Assembly (NCBI GenBank): GCA_025351485.1
Contig: JANXVU010000036.1
Coordinates: forward strand, 1 to 64,000
Direction of reading: 5' to 3'
Length of the DNA stretch: 64,000 nt
DNA from: Candidatus Eiseniibacteriota bacterium
GTDB lineage: Bacteria; Eisenbacteria; RBG-16-71-46; JACRLI01
Positions within the stretch are counted from its first letter, which is position 1; the number at the start of each line of letters is the position of its first letter. The position numbers and the translations under genes were made by a program. The notes beneath the pieces were generated by a model. That model was not told the origin of the DNA, did no database searches, and saw nothing but the letters and a program-made list of their open reading frames with translations. Of this stretch, positions 1 to 9,784 are shown piece by piece.

Positions 1-71
1 ACCAGCGGGAGGTGATGACGGTTGCCTTGCCGGCGAACCGAACCAACCGCCTGGCCTATGCCTGCTGAGCC

Positions 72-425
72 ATGACTCTGGATGGTAACGGACAAAGGGC
101 GCGTGGGTTGCGGCGCTTCGGACACATTCTCCGAAGCACAACCTACATGTTTGAGCGCCTCGGAAGGCTCCTGGGAACCGGAAGAGGCCCAAAAGCAGCG
201 ACCGTGCTGGTCACCACCGCGCTGTTCGCGCTGGCCCACTACCATGACCAGTGGCTGGCGGGGGCGGAGCAGGCCACCATCACCGGCCTCGTCTTCGGTA
301 CCATCTTCGCCGTCACGGGCCGCATCTGGATGGTGGTGTTCGCCCACGCCGCGTTCGACCTGGTGGCTGTGGCCATCATCTATTTGAATCTTGAAGCGCA
401 GGTGGCGCATGTGTTCTTGAAGTAG
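72..425 (+). pseudogene. CPBP-family intramembrane metalloprotease, C-terminal part only (N-terminus apparently lost)
   Basis: Translation contains FERLGRLLGTGRGPKAATVLVTTALFALAHYHDQWLAGAEQATITGLVFGTIFAVTGRIWMVVFAHAAFDLV, typical of CPBP (Abi) C-terminal motifs; the upstream EExxxR motif is not present in this ORF. Confidence 0.6.
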
Positions 426-477
426 GCGCAAATTCCATCCCTTGACACCTCCCCCTGCGGGGCGTAGCGTACTTAAA

Positions 478-640
478 CATTTCCCGGGTGCCCGAAGTCT
501 TCGGGTGAAAAGGGAAGGGGGTGCAACTCCCCCACGGTCCCGCCACTGTGTTGGGCGAGTCCTGGATCGAATGCCACTGGCTCCGAAGCCGGGAAGGCGA
601 TCCAGGACGTTGAGCCCTGAGTCAGGAGACCTGCCCGGGT
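478..640 (+). ncRNA. Cobalamin (B12) riboswitch
   Basis: Contains GGTGAAAAGGGAA, GGTGCAA, CCCGCCACTGT, GCCACTGG, CCGGGAAGGC and the B12-box-like TGAGCCCTGAGTCAGGAGACCTGCC, in the canonical order; lies just upstream of a TonB-dependent receptor. Confidence 0.95.
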
Positions 641-737
641 AGCCAGGGGTTCGATGCCACACGCCGCCAGGCGTGGGGGTCGCGCCCGCGATCCGGGCCC
701 TCGGAACACCCGGAACGTCGATCCGCGGAGATCGATC

Positions 738-2780
738 GTGTGGTTCCCCATCGGGCGCGTCCACCGGCGTTGGGCGCTCGTCTTCATCCTGTCACCATCG
801 TTGTGCCATGCGGGCCCGGTCCCGGAGCGCTTTCGCGCGCCCCGAGCGGTGCTGGATACCGTGCGTGTCACAGCGCCCCGCCCCGGGGAGGCCGAGCGGC
901 TGCTGCGGGCGCCCGGATTCTCATCCTCCATTTCCACCAGGCAGATCTCCACGCCCGGCGGCGTGGCCGAAGCCGTGGGCCGCGCTCCCGGGCTCCACGT
1001 GACTTCCAGTGGCGGCCCCGGCGCGTTCGCCACCCTGTCCATCCGCGGCAGCTCCGCCCAGCAGGTGAGCTACTACCTGGACGGCGTGCCGCTGCGCTGG
1101 AGCGAGTTCGGCGCGCTCAATCTGAACGACCTTCCCTATGAATCGCTGCAACGGATCGAGGTGCACCGCGGCCACCTCCCGATGGAGCTCGGGAGCGGCG
1201 GGCCGGGGGGCGCGGTGAACCTGATCTCGGATACCGCGAACGGGCTCGCCGGGCGGTTCCACGTCGCCTCCGGAAGCTACGGAGAGCGCTGGGAGTCGGC
1301 GGGCGGCTCGCTGCGGGCCGGGGGTTGGTCCGCTCACGCCTCGCTCACACACACCGCCTACCGCGGCGACTTTGACTTCCGCGACGACCACGGCACCGGG
1401 CTGAATTCCTCCGACGACTCGCTGGCCACGCGCCGCAACAACTCGCTGGAACGCTGGCGCGGATCGATCCTGCTTTCTCGGGGCGCGCTGGGGGCCGGCT
1501 TGTACGGCTTCACCGCCGACCAGGGCCTGCCCGGGCTCGGCTACTCCCAGGCTCTGCGCACGCGCTATTCCGCCTCCGGCCAGGCGGCTCATCTCTTCTG
1601 GCGCGCCACCGGTGACGGGGAAGGTCCCCGGCTCGCCGCCGAGACGTTCTACACCCGTGGCGCCACGTACTTCCAGGATCCCAGGGGCGAGATGCGAGTG
1701 GGATTCCTGGAGTCGCGCAGCGTGGATGAAAGCGCGGGTCTTCGTTTCACGCTCGCCCGGCAGCTTGCCGCCGGAATCCATCTCGGAGCTCTCCTGCAAC
1801 AGAGCGTGGAGCGCTGGGCGCCCGAATTTCTGATTCCCCGCCGCACGGCGCGCGGGGCCAACCGCTCCTCGGGCTTGCTGCGCATGGAGCTGGAGCGGGA
1901 AACCGGCCCGGCCCGCGTCTCGGCCGGCGCTCGCGCGGAGTGGTGGAGCGACCACGGTTCTTCCATCGACCGACTGGGCCATCCCACCGCGCCGCTTCCG
2001 GGGCGCGTGGAGTCCCGGATCCTTCCGCACGGCGCGGGCTCCATCCGGCTTGGTCCGGGGCTGTGGATCAAGGGTGGGGGCGGCGCCTATCTGCGGCTCC
2101 CCAGTATGAGCGAGCGATTTGGTATCGAAGGGAGCCAGGTGGGCAGCGCCACGCTGCGCCCCGAGCAGGGCGCCGACGCAGATCTGGGCGCGACATTCAG
2201 GACGGGCGGCGCGGACCGTTTCCTGGAGGCCGAGGCCGCGCGGTTCTGGGCCCGCTCCACTGACTTGATCGTCTTGGAACCCAACAGTTCGCGCACCGCG
2301 ATTCCCCAGAACGTGGGGCGCGCCGTCACTTCCGGCGAAGAGTTCCACCTGCGGGGGCGGGCCGGCCTGGCGCGTGTCGATGCCTCGGCCACCTGGCTGC
2401 GCGCGGTGGATGACACCGACAATCCCTATCTGCGCGGCAAGCAGCTCCCGAATCGGCCGGAGCGCGAAGTGCGCGCGGAACTGGCGCTCGATCTGGGCGT
2501 GGTTTCTCCGGCGCTGCGCGTGGCGCACCTCGGATCCCACTGGTTGGACCGGGCGCACAGCCCGGGCAGCCTGCTGGCGTCGCGCACGCTGTGGGCGCTG
2601 GATCTGGACGCCCCGCTCGAGCGGGCGGGTCTCGTGTTGCACCTTACCTTCGACAATCTCACCGACCGCCGCGTTTCCGACGTGGACGGCTACCCGCTCC
2701 CGGGACGCTCCGTCCTGGTGGGGCTGACATGGGTCGCGCCCGGTCGCGATCGCGAACGCAACGGAAAGGAACAACCATGA
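738..2780 (+). CDS. btuB: TonB-dependent receptor, probable vitamin B12 outer-membrane transporter (BtuB-like)
   Basis: Plug-domain motifs (GVAEAVGRAPGLHVTSSGGPGAFATLSIRGSSAQQVSYYLDGVPL...IEVHRGHLPMELGSGGPGGAVNLIS), C-terminal beta-barrel, and an upstream B12 riboswitch. ORF is open from 654; the GTG at 738 has an upstream purine-rich site. Confidence 0.88.
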   Translation: MWFPIGRVHRRWALVFILSPSLCHAGPVPERFRAPRAVLDTVRVTAPRPGEAERLLRAPGFSSSISTRQISTPGGVAEAVGRAPGLHVTSSGGPGAFATLSIRGSSAQQVSYYLDGVPLRWSEFGALNLNDLPYESLQRIEVHRGHLPMELGSGGPGGAVNLISDTANGLAGRFHVASGSYGERWESAGGSLRAGGWSAHASLTHTAYRGDFDFRDDHGTGLNSSDDSLATRRNNSLERWRGSILLSRGALGAGLYGFTADQGLPGLGYSQALRTRYSASGQAAHLFWRATGDGEGPRLAAETFYTRGATYFQDPRGEMRVGFLESRSVDESAGLRFTLARQLAAGIHLGALLQQSVERWAPEFLIPRRTARGANRSSGLLRMELERETGPARVSAGARAEWWSDHGSSIDRLGHPTAPLPGRVESRILPHGAGSIRLGPGLWIKGGGGAYLRLPSMSERFGIEGSQVGSATLRPEQGADADLGATFRTGGADRFLEAEAARFWARSTDLIVLEPNSSRTAIPQNVGRAVTSGEEFHLRGRAGLARVDASATWLRAVDDTDNPYLRGKQLPNRPEREVRAELALDLGVVSPALRVAHLGSHWLDRAHSPGSLLASRTLWALDLDAPLERAGLVLHLTFDNLTDRRVSDVDGYPLPGRSVLVGLTWVAPGRDRERNGKEQP

Positions 2781-4171
2781 CCGCCCATCGCCGTCTCGCG
2801 CTCCTCGTGCTCGGGGCATCCCTGCTGGCTTCCTCGGCCCACGCGGCTTCCCGGGCCTTCGTCACCTGCACCGACTACGGGGTGAACGGCACCTTGAGCT
2901 CCATCCAGGACGCGAGCCCGTTCCCGGCCTCGAACATCGCCGCGACCATCGGCAGCGACGCCGTGCCGCGCTTCTACGGCGGGCTGCTCTACGTGGTGAA
3001 CCGCCAGGGCGGGGACAACATCCAGGTGCTGGACCCCTCGAACAACTTTCACACCGTGATCCAGTTCTCCACGGGCCCGGGTTCCAATCCGCAGGACATC
3101 GCGCTGGCATCTTCCACCAAGGCCTACGTGTCGCGCTACGAAAGCCCGGATCTGTGGATCATGAACCCCCAGACCGGCGCCCACACCGGAACCGTCAGCC
3201 TGGCCGCATTCGCCGATGCCGACGGGATTCCCGAGATGGCGCGCATGGCGGTGGTGGGCCGGCGGCTCTTCGTGGCGCTGGAACTGCTCGACCGGGCGAA
3301 TTTCTTCGTGCCCACCGGGCCCGGCAAGGTGGCGGTGATCGACATGGACACCGATCAACTGATCGACGCCGACCCCCAGGCGCAGGGAGTTCAAGCAATT
3401 ACCCTCACAGGTTCCAACCCGACCACCCAGTTCCAGCTGGAGCGCTCCATGGGAAAACTGCTGATCGGCGAGACCGGCAACTACGGGGTGAACGACGGGG
3501 GAGTGGAGGCGATTGATCCGGTGAGCCTGAAGGCCCTGGGGATCGGCGCCACGGAGGCATCGCTTGGTGGAGACATCCTGGCAATCTCCGCTTCGGTGGG
3601 ACCGGGAGGCGGCTGCTACGGAATCGTGGCGGACGCCAGCTTCAACACCTCGCTGGTGAAATTCGAAATGGACGGCAGCCAGGCGATCCCGGTGCACCAG
3701 GCCGCCGGGTTCGTGCTGGCCGACGTGGCCCAGGACGACGCGAACCATCTGTGGCTTTCCGACCGCACCGGGCAGTCGCCGGGGATGTGGGTGTTCGATG
3801 GAACTACCGGCCAGCCGCTAACGAATGGGCCGATTTCGACCGGGCTCCCGCCCAACACCATCGCGTTCGATGTGAGCGTTCCCACCGGGGTGACCGCGCC
3901 GCCGGCGCGGACGGGCCTGGCGGTGCGCGTCCAGGGCAGCGCGCTGTTTCGCGGCTCGGTGAGTTTCGAGGTCCAGGGAGCGGGCGCCCGTTCGAGCGCG
4001 CGGATCGTCAACGTGGCCGGGCGCGCGGTGCGCGACCTGGGCGTGCCGGTCTCGGGCGCGGTCCGCTGGGACGGTCGGGACGCCTCCGGCGCTCGCGCAC
4101 CTTCGGGCGCCTACTGGCTGGAAGTGGAAAGCGAAGGTCGAAGGGCGGGAGCGCGAGTCACCAGGCTCTAG
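2777..4171 (+). CDS. Secreted beta-propeller (YncE/DUF5074-like) protein with FlgD-type Ig-like C-terminal domain; candidate BtuG-like cobalamin-binding protein
   Basis: Sec signal peptide (MTAHRRLALLVLGASLLASSAHAA), propeller-like repeats (YGGLLYVVNRQGGDNIQVLDPSNN; GKVAVIDMDTDQLID), C-term GRAVRDLGVPVSGAVRWDGRDASGARAPSGAYWLEV; ATGA overlap with the TonB receptor. Confidence 0.75.
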   Translation: MTAHRRLALLVLGASLLASSAHAASRAFVTCTDYGVNGTLSSIQDASPFPASNIAATIGSDAVPRFYGGLLYVVNRQGGDNIQVLDPSNNFHTVIQFSTGPGSNPQDIALASSTKAYVSRYESPDLWIMNPQTGAHTGTVSLAAFADADGIPEMARMAVVGRRLFVALELLDRANFFVPTGPGKVAVIDMDTDQLIDADPQAQGVQAITLTGSNPTTQFQLERSMGKLLIGETGNYGVNDGGVEAIDPVSLKALGIGATEASLGGDILAISASVGPGGGCYGIVADASFNTSLVKFEMDGSQAIPVHQAAGFVLADVAQDDANHLWLSDRTGQSPGMWVFDGTTGQPLTNGPISTGLPPNTIAFDVSVPTGVTAPPARTGLAVRVQGSALFRGSVSFEVQGAGARSSARIVNVAGRAVRDLGVPVSGAVRWDGRDASGARAPSGAYWLEVESEGRRAGARVTRL

Positions 4172-4233
4172 AGCGGCTTGCCAAGCTCGCGCGCCCACCG
4201 GGGTCGGTCCTCAGTCTTTGACGCCGGCGGCCC

Positions 4234-4689
4234 CTAATGCCGGTGGCCGTGGTGGCCGCCGCCGCCCGGATACCCGCCGTGCCCGCGCGACCAGCCGCCG
4301 TGGCCGCCCCCGTAACCGTAGCCCCGGTAACCGCCACCCCCAAACCCGAAGTTCAGGGACAGGCGGGAGCCGTAGTACGGGTAGTTGTAGTAAGGATACG
4401 CGCCGACGTACGGGTGCTGGTAACCCGGGCCGTAGTCATCTTCCGTATCTTCCGTCCTCAACATGGCCGTGATCACTTTGTCGGATATGCCCGCGTGCTT
4501 CAGTTCCCGCAGGTCATCCGCGTCCAGGTGGAACGCCTTGCCGCCGTGCTGGATCTTTTCGAGGATGAGTTCGTCGGAAATGCTGTCCTGGTGCATCTGG
4601 ATGACGTCCTTCCATCCGAACGCGCGGGCGTGCGAAGGCAGGACGGCCAGCAGGAGCAGCGCAGCTCCCAGTATGATGAATTGTCTCAT
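4234..4689 (-). CDS. Secreted small protein with glycine/tyrosine/histidine-rich C-terminal tail
   Basis: Start MRQFIILGAALLLLAVLPSHARA signal peptide; DVIQMHQDSISDELILEKIQ...LKHAGISDKVITAML helical repeat; GFGGGGYRGYGYGGGHGGWSRGHGGYPGGGGHHGHRH tail. Confidence 0.75.
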   Translation of the reverse strand: MRQFIILGAALLLLAVLPSHARAFGWKDVIQMHQDSISDELILEKIQHGGKAFHLDADDLRELKHAGISDKVITAMLRTEDTEDDYGPGYQHPYVGAYPYYNYPYYGSRLSLNFGFGGGGYRGYGYGGGHGGWSRGHGGYPGGGGHHGHRH

Positions 4690-4792
4690 TGCAGGCCTCG
4701 CTTCAGGTTGCCGAGGATGGGTGCAGTCTACCGAAAAGAAGGATAACACCTGCCGCGCCTGCGGGCAATGTGGAGGAAAGGCGCGAGCCGGC

Positions 4793-5695
4793 CTACCCCG
4801 GAACTTCCACCGCGTACTTGAGGACTTCATCCATCCGCCGCGCGAGCATGGAAAAGTGGCCTTCGCCCGGGCACAGGATGAGCTCGCAGTCGGGAAGACG
4901 GCGGGCCTGGTGGCGGGCCATGCCGGCGGGGACGCTGGTGTCGAGCTCCGCCTGCCACAGGCGGATGTGCATGGAGATGTCTTCCGGGCGAAAATCCCAG
5001 TCGCGCGTGAGCAGCAGCGCTTCCAGGCTGGGGCCGCGGCTGCCGGATCGGAAGGATTCCAGGATGTCGTCCACCAGCAGGTTGGGCAGGTCGGTGCTGG
5101 CGAGGGCTTCCCTGTCGGCGGGAGAGAGCTCGATGTCCCATTTCCATGCGAACCTGGCGCGCCAGTCGCGAAAGAACGCGCCGGCCATGGCCCAAATCTG
5201 CTCGGCGGCCCACGGGAATTGCCGGCCGATCACGAACCCCAGGCGATACTCCACGCGCATTCCGTGGGCTTCGTCCATGGATTCAGGAGGGCCCATGCCG
5301 CACACGAACATGGCGCGCGTGAGCCGCTCCGGGATCTTCAGGGCGCACGCGGCGGCGTAGGGTCCGCCCGCCGAGAATCCCACCACCCCGAACTTTTCAA
5401 GCCCCAGCGCGTCGGCCAGTTCGATCACATCCGAGGGCCACGCGCCGATGGTGCGGTCGGCCTTGAAGGTGGATACGCCGCAGCCGGGCCGCTCCGGCGC
5501 GATCACGCGTGCCCCCACGCGCCGCCCGGGAGCGTCCGTGACGCGTCCCAGCACGTAGGATCCCGGCAGCCCGTGAAAGAACATCACGGGCCGTCCCCCG
5601 GGATCGCCGTACTCCGCGTATCCCAGCGTGCGCCCGTCGCGGAGCCGGATGGTCCGCGGGGGCGCCGGAGGCACGTTGGCTTCCGGCGGAGTCAA
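4793..5695 (-). CDS. Alpha/beta hydrolase
   Basis: TIRLRDGRTLGYAEYGDPGGRPVMFFHGLPGS and GVVGFSAGGPYAAACA nucleophile elbow. Confidence 0.88.
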   Translation of the reverse strand: MTPPEANVPPAPPRTIRLRDGRTLGYAEYGDPGGRPVMFFHGLPGSYVLGRVTDAPGRRVGARVIAPERPGCGVSTFKADRTIGAWPSDVIELADALGLEKFGVVGFSAGGPYAAACALKIPERLTRAMFVCGMGPPESMDEAHGMRVEYRLGFVIGRQFPWAAEQIWAMAGAFFRDWRARFAWKWDIELSPADREALASTDLPNLLVDDILESFRSGSRGPSLEALLLTRDWDFRPEDISMHIRLWQAELDTSVPAGMARHQARRLPDCELILCPGEGHFSMLARRMDEVLKYAVEVPG

Positions 5696-5699
5696 AGGG

Positions 5700-7325
5700 C
5701 TATCCCCGGTACTGGGCTGTGAAATGCTCGGGATTGAGTCCCTCGCCGGTGGCGTGGCGAAGCCCGTCTTCCCAGGGCCGCAGGGCGCCCGGCTCGAAGA
5801 TCTTCGACTTCAGGTAGGCGCCCACTTCCGGGCGGTCCACCAATGCGCCCAGGCCCGCTCCCGGCTTGCCCGCCACTTCGCGCTGCATGTAGGAGTCGAG
5901 CTGGGAAGCCATCATCTCGCCCAGCAGATAGTTCTGGTAGTAGACCGGGGCGAGCGCCACGTGGATCTTGGCGGCCCAGTCGGGCTGGTTGCGGCCCGGC
6001 GGGCGGGTGAGCTTCTGCAGGCGCTCGGCGTGGTCCCACCACTTCGAGTTCAGGTCGCCGTCGGGATTCGCGTACAGGTCGCGCTCGAAGTAGGTCATCA
6101 CCTGCACCCAGCGGGTGAGGATCAGCAGACCTTCCCCGAGCCGCACCCGGAGTTTCTTTCCCAGCGCCTGGGCCTCCGCGGCCGGCACGCCGGCGAACCG
6201 CTCCAGCCAGTGCGGGTCGCGCGGGAAGCGCCCGTTGATCATGGCGATGGCTTCGGTGGAAAGCGTGTGCGCCGCCTGGCGCAACACCCACGGCAGCGCG
6301 CGGTCCAGGTACTTGTCGTACACCGCGTGGCCCAGCTCGTGCAGGAGCGTTTCCATCCAGCGCTCGTTGGGCACGATGTTGCACAGCATGCGCACGTCGG
6401 CCCCGCGGTCGATGCTCATGCAGAAGGCGTGCTGGCACTTGCCCGGCTTTTCGTACAGGTCGCTGCGGGCGATGATGTCGTCCACTTCCAGGCCGATGCC
6501 CCGGTAGTGGGCCGACGAGATCGGCTCCAGCGGCTTGCCCGCGAACCAGGGATCGAGCGACAGGTCCTGCGCGGGCGCCTCCTGGAAGAACGGATCGGAG
6601 TAGTGCCACGGCATGAGCTTGTCGGCGGCCACGCCGAACCGCGTGGAAAGGCTGCGGTCCAGCTGCTTCTTGTACTCGGAGTAGGGCTCTTCGGAAAGCT
6701 CGGTGAGGCGCTCGAAGGTCTCGAACAGGCGCTTCTCGTCCAGTTCCTGCATCTCCAGGCTCATCGCGAAGTGGTCGCGGAAGCCCAGCCGGCGCGCCTC
6801 GGCGTTGCGCATGCGCGCGAGCTCGCGGACCTCCTCGGCCACCTGCGCCCCCACCTGCTTGCTGGCTTCCCAGGCGGCCTGGCGGCGGTCGGAGTTGTTC
6901 TCGTCGTGCAGGATCTTCTTGAGCTGGTTGTCGGTCACTTCCGCGCCGTCGATCTTTGCCCGGAATCGGTTGAAGCCGGCCTCCAGGGCCATCTCGCGGC
7001 GGACGATCTCGTCCAGGACCTCGGGCTTGCTCTGGTTGCCCAGATACTGCAGGTAGAAGAGGTGCACTTGACGGGCCAGCGCGGGCATTAGCGAGGCCGC
7101 AGCCCGGTCAAACGCGCGGACCTCCTCGAAGCGGGCCGAGTCGCTGTAGCGGCGGCAGATCTGCGCGCGGTACTTCGCGCTTTCTTCCTCGTATTTCTGC
7201 TCGCCGGTCACGTTCAACTGCCAGTACGCGATGTTGTGGGCCTTGCTCAGCGGCTCGATGGCATCGTTTTCCGCCTGGACCCAGGCGGCGACTTTGGATG
7301 AATCGATGGTCTCGCTCGTGGTCAA
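5700..7325 (-). CDS. M2/M3-like zinc metallopeptidase (gluzincin)
   Basis: METLLHELGHAVYDKYLD HExxH motif with downstream STEAIAMINGR glutamate region; 541 aa cytoplasmic helical protein. Confidence 0.8.
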   Translation of the reverse strand: MTTSETIDSSKVAAWVQAENDAIEPLSKAHNIAYWQLNVTGEQKYEEESAKYRAQICRRYSDSARFEEVRAFDRAAASLMPALARQVHLFYLQYLGNQSKPEVLDEIVRREMALEAGFNRFRAKIDGAEVTDNQLKKILHDENNSDRRQAAWEASKQVGAQVAEEVRELARMRNAEARRLGFRDHFAMSLEMQELDEKRLFETFERLTELSEEPYSEYKKQLDRSLSTRFGVAADKLMPWHYSDPFFQEAPAQDLSLDPWFAGKPLEPISSAHYRGIGLEVDDIIARSDLYEKPGKCQHAFCMSIDRGADVRMLCNIVPNERWMETLLHELGHAVYDKYLDRALPWVLRQAAHTLSTEAIAMINGRFPRDPHWLERFAGVPAAEAQALGKKLRVRLGEGLLILTRWVQVMTYFERDLYANPDGDLNSKWWDHAERLQKLTRPPGRNQPDWAAKIHVALAPVYYQNYLLGEMMASQLDSYMQREVAGKPGAGLGALVDRPEVGAYLKSKIFEPGALRPWEDGLRHATGEGLNPEHFTAQYRG

Positions 7326-7441
7326 CTCACACCTCTTTGAAGTTGCATGTGCGCCGTCGGGGCGGGGAAGCCGCGCCCGCGTGGACTGGCGGGAGTGGAA
7401 CTCGCCTGGAAAGACTGGTCAGGAGCCAAAACGGGAGATTA

Positions 7442-9607
7442 TCACGGAGCCGTGGGGGGAGTCAGCGAGCGAATCAGGGCCGCCTGCTGGGCCGAGTAAT
7501 TGGCGGCATCCTCCGCCCTTCCGGCGGCCCGCGCCCGGTCGGACGCCTCGCCCAGCGCGCGGGAGGCGGCCGTGCCGTCCCCGGTGCGCAACTGGCACAC
7601 GGCGAGCATCGCCCAGGACTCCGGGTCGTCGGGGGATCGCAAGGTCAGCGTCCGGGCCAGGGGAAGGGCGCGCGCGAAGTCTCCGGTGCTGCGGTAGAGG
7701 TAGGCCAGCGAACGGGTGGATTCGAAATCATCCGGCGCGCGGCTCAGCCGGTTCTCCAGGATCCCCTCGGCGTCCCGGAGCACCGCGTTGAGCGCCTGGG
7801 GCCCCCGCGGGAGGAAGGCCAGTCTGGGAAAGCGGCGTGCGGCCTGTTCGGCTCCCTGGGGCAGGTTCGCCGCCAGCCACCACCCCGAATCAACCGGGGC
7901 GACGTAGAAGGAATCGCCCTCCGACGCATGGCTCCAGAACATTCTCAGGAATTGCAGATCGGCGGCGTGCCACAGGAAGTGCGCCGGGTGGGCGGCCCAC
8001 AGCTCCACGCCGGCTGCGCGGCCGTAGGCCAGGTTCGCGCGCTTTCCGTGGGCCATGTGGCGCGGGGTGGTGAAGGGCATGCGGGCCACTCCCGAATCCG
8101 TGAGGCCCAGGCGGTCCAGCGTGCGCAGGCCCGAGAAGTAGGGGATCGCGCCTACGCAGTCCACCGCCACGCGAGCGTCCGCGGGCAGGACGCCCCGCCG
8201 CACCATGTCGCCCAGCCGGCGGCCCTCCGGCTCCTGTCCCAGCAGGAACATGCGATGTTCTTCCTGGCGCAGGCCCACCAGGTTGGCCGAGAGCGAGTCT
8301 TGCAGCTCGCGGTGAAACCGGTCCAGCGCTCCCACTCCGGGCACCGCGCGAAACGGATCGGTGTCCGCGGCAAGGTAGCGCCGGGCTTCCGGGGTGTCTG
8401 CGGGGATTCCGGGAAATCCGGCCACGTAGTGGTTCGGATACTCCGCATGGCTGCGCCAGGGGAGCGCCACGATCCCCGCAACCACCACGGCCAGCCAGGC
8501 CCAGGCGACCACCCGCGTGCGCGGCCGCTGCATCAGCCGGCGCACGCCGTCCCCCATCAACAGGTAGAGGAACGGAAAATACAGATCCAGCGGGCGGTAT
8601 TCGAAGTGGTCGCCCCCGATGGAGGCGATGTAGAGCGCGTGTGGGATGACCACCGCCGCAAAGAGCAGCGGTATGGCGGTGGACCGGCGTTCCCGGTGGA
8701 GCTTCCATCCCATGAAGAGCAGCGGAGGCCAGGCGAGCGCACCGTACTCCAGCGCAAACGAGGCAAAGTAACGGATTCCCGAGGAAAACCACACCTTTCC
8801 GCCCACCTTGGCGTAGTAGGTGTTGGGAAGCCACTCGTGGTAATAGGCCAGGCGGAACACGAGATGCGCGGCCACGAGCATCACGAACGGCAGCGCCCGC
8901 TTGAGCCAGGCCCCCGCGCGGAATTTCCCCCGGGAGCGCAGGTGGAGCCCGGCGGCGCCAAAGGCGCACAATGCCAGCAGCGGACCGTCGGGCCGGGCCA
9001 GGCTGGCCAGGCCGAAAATTACCCCGGCGAGCGGCCTCCGCGTGCCGTCCCCGTGCTCCTCGGACTCCACCTCCAGCACCAGGCGCAAGGTAGCCGCCAC
9101 CACCAGAAACTCGAAGCACCGCGTCTCCAGGCCGCTCGTGCCCCACACCGCCACGCTTCGCGTCACCGCCAGCAGCAGCGGGGCCACCAGCGCCCACGCG
9201 CCCGAGCCTTCCGAGCGCCACCGCCGGACTCCCCACCAGGCCACCAGTGCCCACAGTCCCAGGGAGAAGATCGTGGAGAGCGCGTTGGCCGCGTTCTCCG
9301 GCGCAATTCCCAGGGCGTCCAGCGCGCCCAGCGCCAGCACCCACAGGAAATTGGTGTAGCCCTCGACCCGCTCGAACCCCGGGTTGAACACCAGCCCGCG
9401 GCCGTGCGCCAGGTTGCGCGCGTACCGAAACGAGATGAAGGAGTCGTCGGTCAGGAACCAGTACTTGAAGTGGTGCAGGATGAACAGGACCAGAGTAGCG
9501 GCGAGGGCCGCGAGTAGCGCCGGATGGATCCGGCCGGGGTGGGCGCCGGAGGCGAAATGGGTCCCTTGAGGGGGGGGAGGGGGCGCGGGGCGGCGGGCAC
9601 GGGACAT
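7442..9607 (-). CDS. Multi-pass membrane protein, glycosyltransferase (GT-C/ArnT-like) with C-terminal TPR-like region
   Basis: Multiple TM helices, LTDDSFISFRYARNLAHGRGLVFNPGFERVEGYTNFLWV motif, C-terminal repeats FARALPLARTLTLRSPDDPESWAMLAVCQL. Confidence 0.75.
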   Translation of the reverse strand: MSRARRPAPPPPPQGTHFASGAHPGRIHPALLAALAATLVLFILHHFKYWFLTDDSFISFRYARNLAHGRGLVFNPGFERVEGYTNFLWVLALGALDALGIAPENAANALSTIFSLGLWALVAWWGVRRWRSEGSGAWALVAPLLLAVTRSVAVWGTSGLETRCFEFLVVAATLRLVLEVESEEHGDGTRRPLAGVIFGLASLARPDGPLLALCAFGAAGLHLRSRGKFRAGAWLKRALPFVMLVAAHLVFRLAYYHEWLPNTYYAKVGGKVWFSSGIRYFASFALEYGALAWPPLLFMGWKLHRERRSTAIPLLFAAVVIPHALYIASIGGDHFEYRPLDLYFPFLYLLMGDGVRRLMQRPRTRVVAWAWLAVVVAGIVALPWRSHAEYPNHYVAGFPGIPADTPEARRYLAADTDPFRAVPGVGALDRFHRELQDSLSANLVGLRQEEHRMFLLGQEPEGRRLGDMVRRGVLPADARVAVDCVGAIPYFSGLRTLDRLGLTDSGVARMPFTTPRHMAHGKRANLAYGRAAGVELWAAHPAHFLWHAADLQFLRMFWSHASEGDSFYVAPVDSGWWLAANLPQGAEQAARRFPRLAFLPRGPQALNAVLRDAEGILENRLSRAPDDFESTRSLAYLYRSTGDFARALPLARTLTLRSPDDPESWAMLAVCQLRTGDGTAASRALGEASDRARAAGRAEDAANYSAQQAALIRSLTPPTAP

Positions 9608-9784
9608 GGACGGAAAGTATTGGGGCGGCGGCCCGGGGTGTCAAGGAAAGGCCCTCAAACAGGCCCGAAACCGGGCCCCCGGGCACGATTACCCCGAGGA
9701 CACGCGTTTGTGCTATGATTCCGCGTTCGCCGCAGACCCCAAACTGCCACCGATTCCCCCTGAAACAGCCAGGAGATTCACGTT

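Noticed and set aside
3-68. Possible C-terminal tail of a gene entering from the left (QREVMTVALPANRTNRLAYAC*)
   Set aside because: Only 21 residues visible; cannot be assigned or supported without upstream sequence.
480-640. Considered as a tRNA-like or other riboswitch element because of the GGTTCGATGCC-type string downstream
   Set aside because: The ordered conserved boxes fit a cobalamin riboswitch; no tRNA cloverleaf is present.
921-2819. 632-aa minus-strand ORF opposite the TonB receptor
   Set aside because: Mirror ORF caused by GC-rich codon bias; its translation has no family motifs and the plus-strand frame is clearly the TonB receptor.
7298-9517. 739-aa plus-strand ORF opposite the membrane glycosyltransferase
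   Set aside because: R/G/H/Q-rich low-information translation, antisense to a gene with clear TM helices and motifs.
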